Assembly: GCA_029968055.1 (NCBI GenBank) | Contig: JASCNX010000007.1 | Location: 180,001 to 244,000, forward strand | Source: Xenophilus aerolatus | GTDB lineage: Bacteria > Pseudomonadota > Gammaproteobacteria > Burkholderiales > Burkholderiaceae_C | Direction of reading: 5' to 3' | DNA: 64,000 bases | Part shown: one piece after another, positions 61,161 through 64,000 of the stretch | Layout of the letters: every line of letters begins with the position of its first letter | How positions within the stretch are numbered: the stretch's first letter is position 1 | Program-made: the position numbers and the translations under genes | Notes under the pieces: model-generated | What the model was told of the DNA's origin: nothing | Database searches by the model: none | Seen by the model: only the letters and a program-made list of their open reading frames with translations

Positions 61161-62330
61161 ATGTACCGCGAACCCGAGATTTCCGACGACATCCGCCAGA
61201 GCATGGTCGCCTGGCGGCGCGACATCCACGCCAACCCCGAAACAGCCTTCGAGGAGCACCGCACCGCCAACGTGGTGGCGCAGGCCCTGATGCTGATGGG
61301 CCTGCCGGTGCACCGTGGCCTGGCGGTGACGGGCGTGGTGGCCACGCTGAAGAACGGCGAGGGCCCGAGCATCGCGCTGCGCGCCGACCTCGACGCACTG
61401 AACATGCAGGAGCTCGGGTCGCCCTCGCATGCGTCGAAGTGCGTGGGCAAGATGCACGCCTGCGGCCACGACGGCCACACCGCCATGCTGCTGGGCGCCG
61501 CCGCGCACCTGGCGCGGCACAAGCCCTTCAGGGGCACGGTGCACTTCGTCTTCCAGCCCGGCGAAGAGAACGAGGGCGGCGGCCGCGTGATGGTCGACGA
61601 GGGCCTGTTCGAGCAGTTCCCGGCCGATGCGGTGTACGGCATGCACAACTTTCCGCAGATGCCGCGCGGCCATTTCGCCATCCGCACCGGCACCATGACC
61701 GCCTTCCTCGACACCTTCGAGATCACCGTCACCGGCAAGGGCAGCCACGGCGCCATGCCCGAGACCGGCATCGATTCGATCGTGGTCGCCTCGCAGCTGG
61801 TCAACGCGCTGCAGACCATCGTGAGCCGCCGCACCGGCGCCACCGAATCGGCCGTGGTGAGCGTGACGCAGATCCACGGCGGCGACACCTGGAACGTGAT
61901 TCCCGAGACCACCGTGCTGCGCGGCACGGTGCGCACGCTGGACCCGGCCGTGCAGGACCGCACCGAAGCCGCGATGCGGCAGGTGTGCGAGGGCGTGGCC
62001 CGGACGCACGGCGCCCAGGTCGCGCTCAAGTACATGCGCGGCTACCCGGGCGTGGTGAACACGCCCGCCGAAACCGCCGCCGCCGTGGCCGCCGCGGCCA
62101 GCCTGGTGGGCGAGGCGCAGGTGCACACCGACATCCCGCCGGCGATGGGTTCGGAGGATTTCGCCTTCATGCTGCAGAAGCGCCCGGGCGCCTACATCGG
62201 CATCGGCGCCGGCGAAGGCCGGAACGATCCGCCGGTGCACAACCCGTACTACGACTTCAACGACAACATCCTGCCGCTGGGCGCCGCCTACTGGGTGGCG
62301 CTGGTCAGGCAGCAGCTTCCTGTTTCATGA
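61161..62330 (+). CDS. M20 family amidohydrolase (hippurate hydrolase-like)
   Basis: A 389-residue zinc amidohydrolase. Metal-binding motifs are [38 protein letters not shown] and a late SEDFAFMLQ, as in hippurate and indole-3-acetyl-amino-acid hydrolases. It cleaves an N-acyl amino acid or related amide. It follows the DUF3100 gene by 19 bp with GAGAGACC before ATG 61161 and precedes sdaA by 7 bp, so an amino acid released by the enzyme may be further degraded. Confidence 0.92.
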   Translation: MYREPEISDDIRQSMVAWRRDIHANPETAFEEHRTANVVAQALMLMGLPVHRGLAVTGVVATLKNGEGPSIALRADLDALNMQELGSPSHASKCVGKMHACGHDGHTAMLLGAAAHLARHKPFRGTVHFVFQPGEENEGGGRVMVDEGLFEQFPADAVYGMHNFPQMPRGHFAIRTGTMTAFLDTFEITVTGKGSHGAMPETGIDSIVVASQLVNALQTIVSRRTGATESAVVSVTQIHGGDTWNVIPETTVLRGTVRTLDPAVQDRTEAAMRQVCEGVARTHGAQVALKYMRGYPGVVNTPAETAAAVAAAASLVGEAQVHTDIPPAMGSEDFAFMLQKRPGAYIGIGAGEGRNDPPVHNPYYDFNDNILPLGAAYWVALVRQQLPVS

Positions 62331-62337
62331 TGCGTTG

Positions 62338-63720
<1,383 letters not shown>

Positions 63721-63738
63721 AGGCGCGAAGGACCTTGC

Positions 63739-63987
63739 TCAGGTCTTGCGCTTGATGAGGCCCCAGATGAACAGCAGCACGATCGCGCCCACCACCGAGG
63801 CGATGAAGCCGGCCGCCTGGCCCGCCGCGTACCAGCCCATGGCCTGGCCGAGGTAAGTGGCGATCAGCGAACCGACGATGCCGATGACGGTGGTGACGAT
63901 GAAGCCGGCCGAGTCGTTGCCCGGCTTGATGGCGCGCGCGATCAGGCCGACGACGAAACCGATCAGGATGGTCCAGATGATGCTCAT
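63739..63987 (-). CDS. GlsB/YeaQ/YmgE family small membrane protein
   Basis: An 82-residue inner-membrane protein with three hydrophobic helices. IIWTILIGFVVGLIARAIKPG at the N-terminus and FIVTTVIGIVGSLIATYLGQ are the transglycosylase-associated protein signature. Members are induced by general or acid stress in enterobacteria; molecular role unknown. It is convergent with sdaA, and the upstream region runs off the window. Confidence 0.92.
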   Translation of the reverse strand: MSIIWTILIGFVVGLIARAIKPGNDSAGFIVTTVIGIVGSLIATYLGQAMGWYAAGQAAGFIASVVGAIVLLFIWGLIKRKT

Positions 63988-64000
63988 GAGATTCCCTAGA

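Overview
The window is very GC-rich (about 70% by eye), densely coding and has no rRNA or tRNA that I could find. The gene set suggests a free-living betaproteobacterium, most likely Comamonadaceae (Variovorax-like). The pointers are two Bug/TctC solute receptors, many LysR/IclR/AraC/Lrp/MocR regulators placed divergently from small catabolic operons, LysE-type exporters, and two intergenic inverted repeats that resemble elements I recall from that family. The genus is an inference.

Layout. 1-5.5 kb: the end of a Uup-type ABC-F ATPase, a phospholipase D-type lipoprotein, and a DEAH iron-sulfur helicase with a nuclease-like N-terminus and a LexA-like box at its start. 5.5-15.2 kb: an Asp/Glu racemase-like protein; a LysR-controlled operon of split AtuA-type proteins plus a Bug receptor; two tandem class A beta-lactamase-like hydrolases; and an IclR-controlled Bug/TauD pair with a near-perfect 29-bp palindrome between the divergent genes. 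15.2-23.7 kb: a PMT-type glycosyltransferase, a complete CzcCBA/CusCBA-type RND efflux operon, a small lipoprotein and a four-helix membrane protein. 23.7-28.3 kb: phenylalanine hydroxylase and 4-hydroxyphenylpyruvate dioxygenase with a divergent Lrp regulator, then an AraC regulator and an SDR. 28.3-36.1 kb: MarC, a BCCT transporter, a PAS-GGDEF cyclase, an ArgE-like deacylase, an AlaX editing protein, an EamA exporter and an AraC regulator.

36.2-41.05 kb is an accessory type VI secretion (T6SS) island on the minus strand. It holds a VgrG N-lobe fused to a large pore-type effector and broken by a one-base frameshift, two tandem copies of a small membrane protein (candidate immunity; one copy has lost about 180 bp inside and reads out of frame), and a DotU/TssL-like protein without a membrane anchor. 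This is the most unusual part of the window.

41.2-51.8 kb: a MocR regulator divergent from an eleven-gene, tightly coupled operon (three LysE exporters, EamA, aminotransferase, DJ-1-like protein, two PhzF isomerases, GST, VOC protein, Thr/Ser dehydratase-like enzyme). It looks like an amino-acid or amine export and detoxification system. 51.7-57.1 kb: a hybrid histidine kinase and a large autotransporter, separated by a striking compound palindrome. 57.3-64 kb: histidine phosphatase, CutA, a GIY-YIG-like protein, a LysR regulator divergent from a DUF3100 membrane protein plus M20 amidohydrolase, L-serine ammonia-lyase, and a small stress-response membrane protein.
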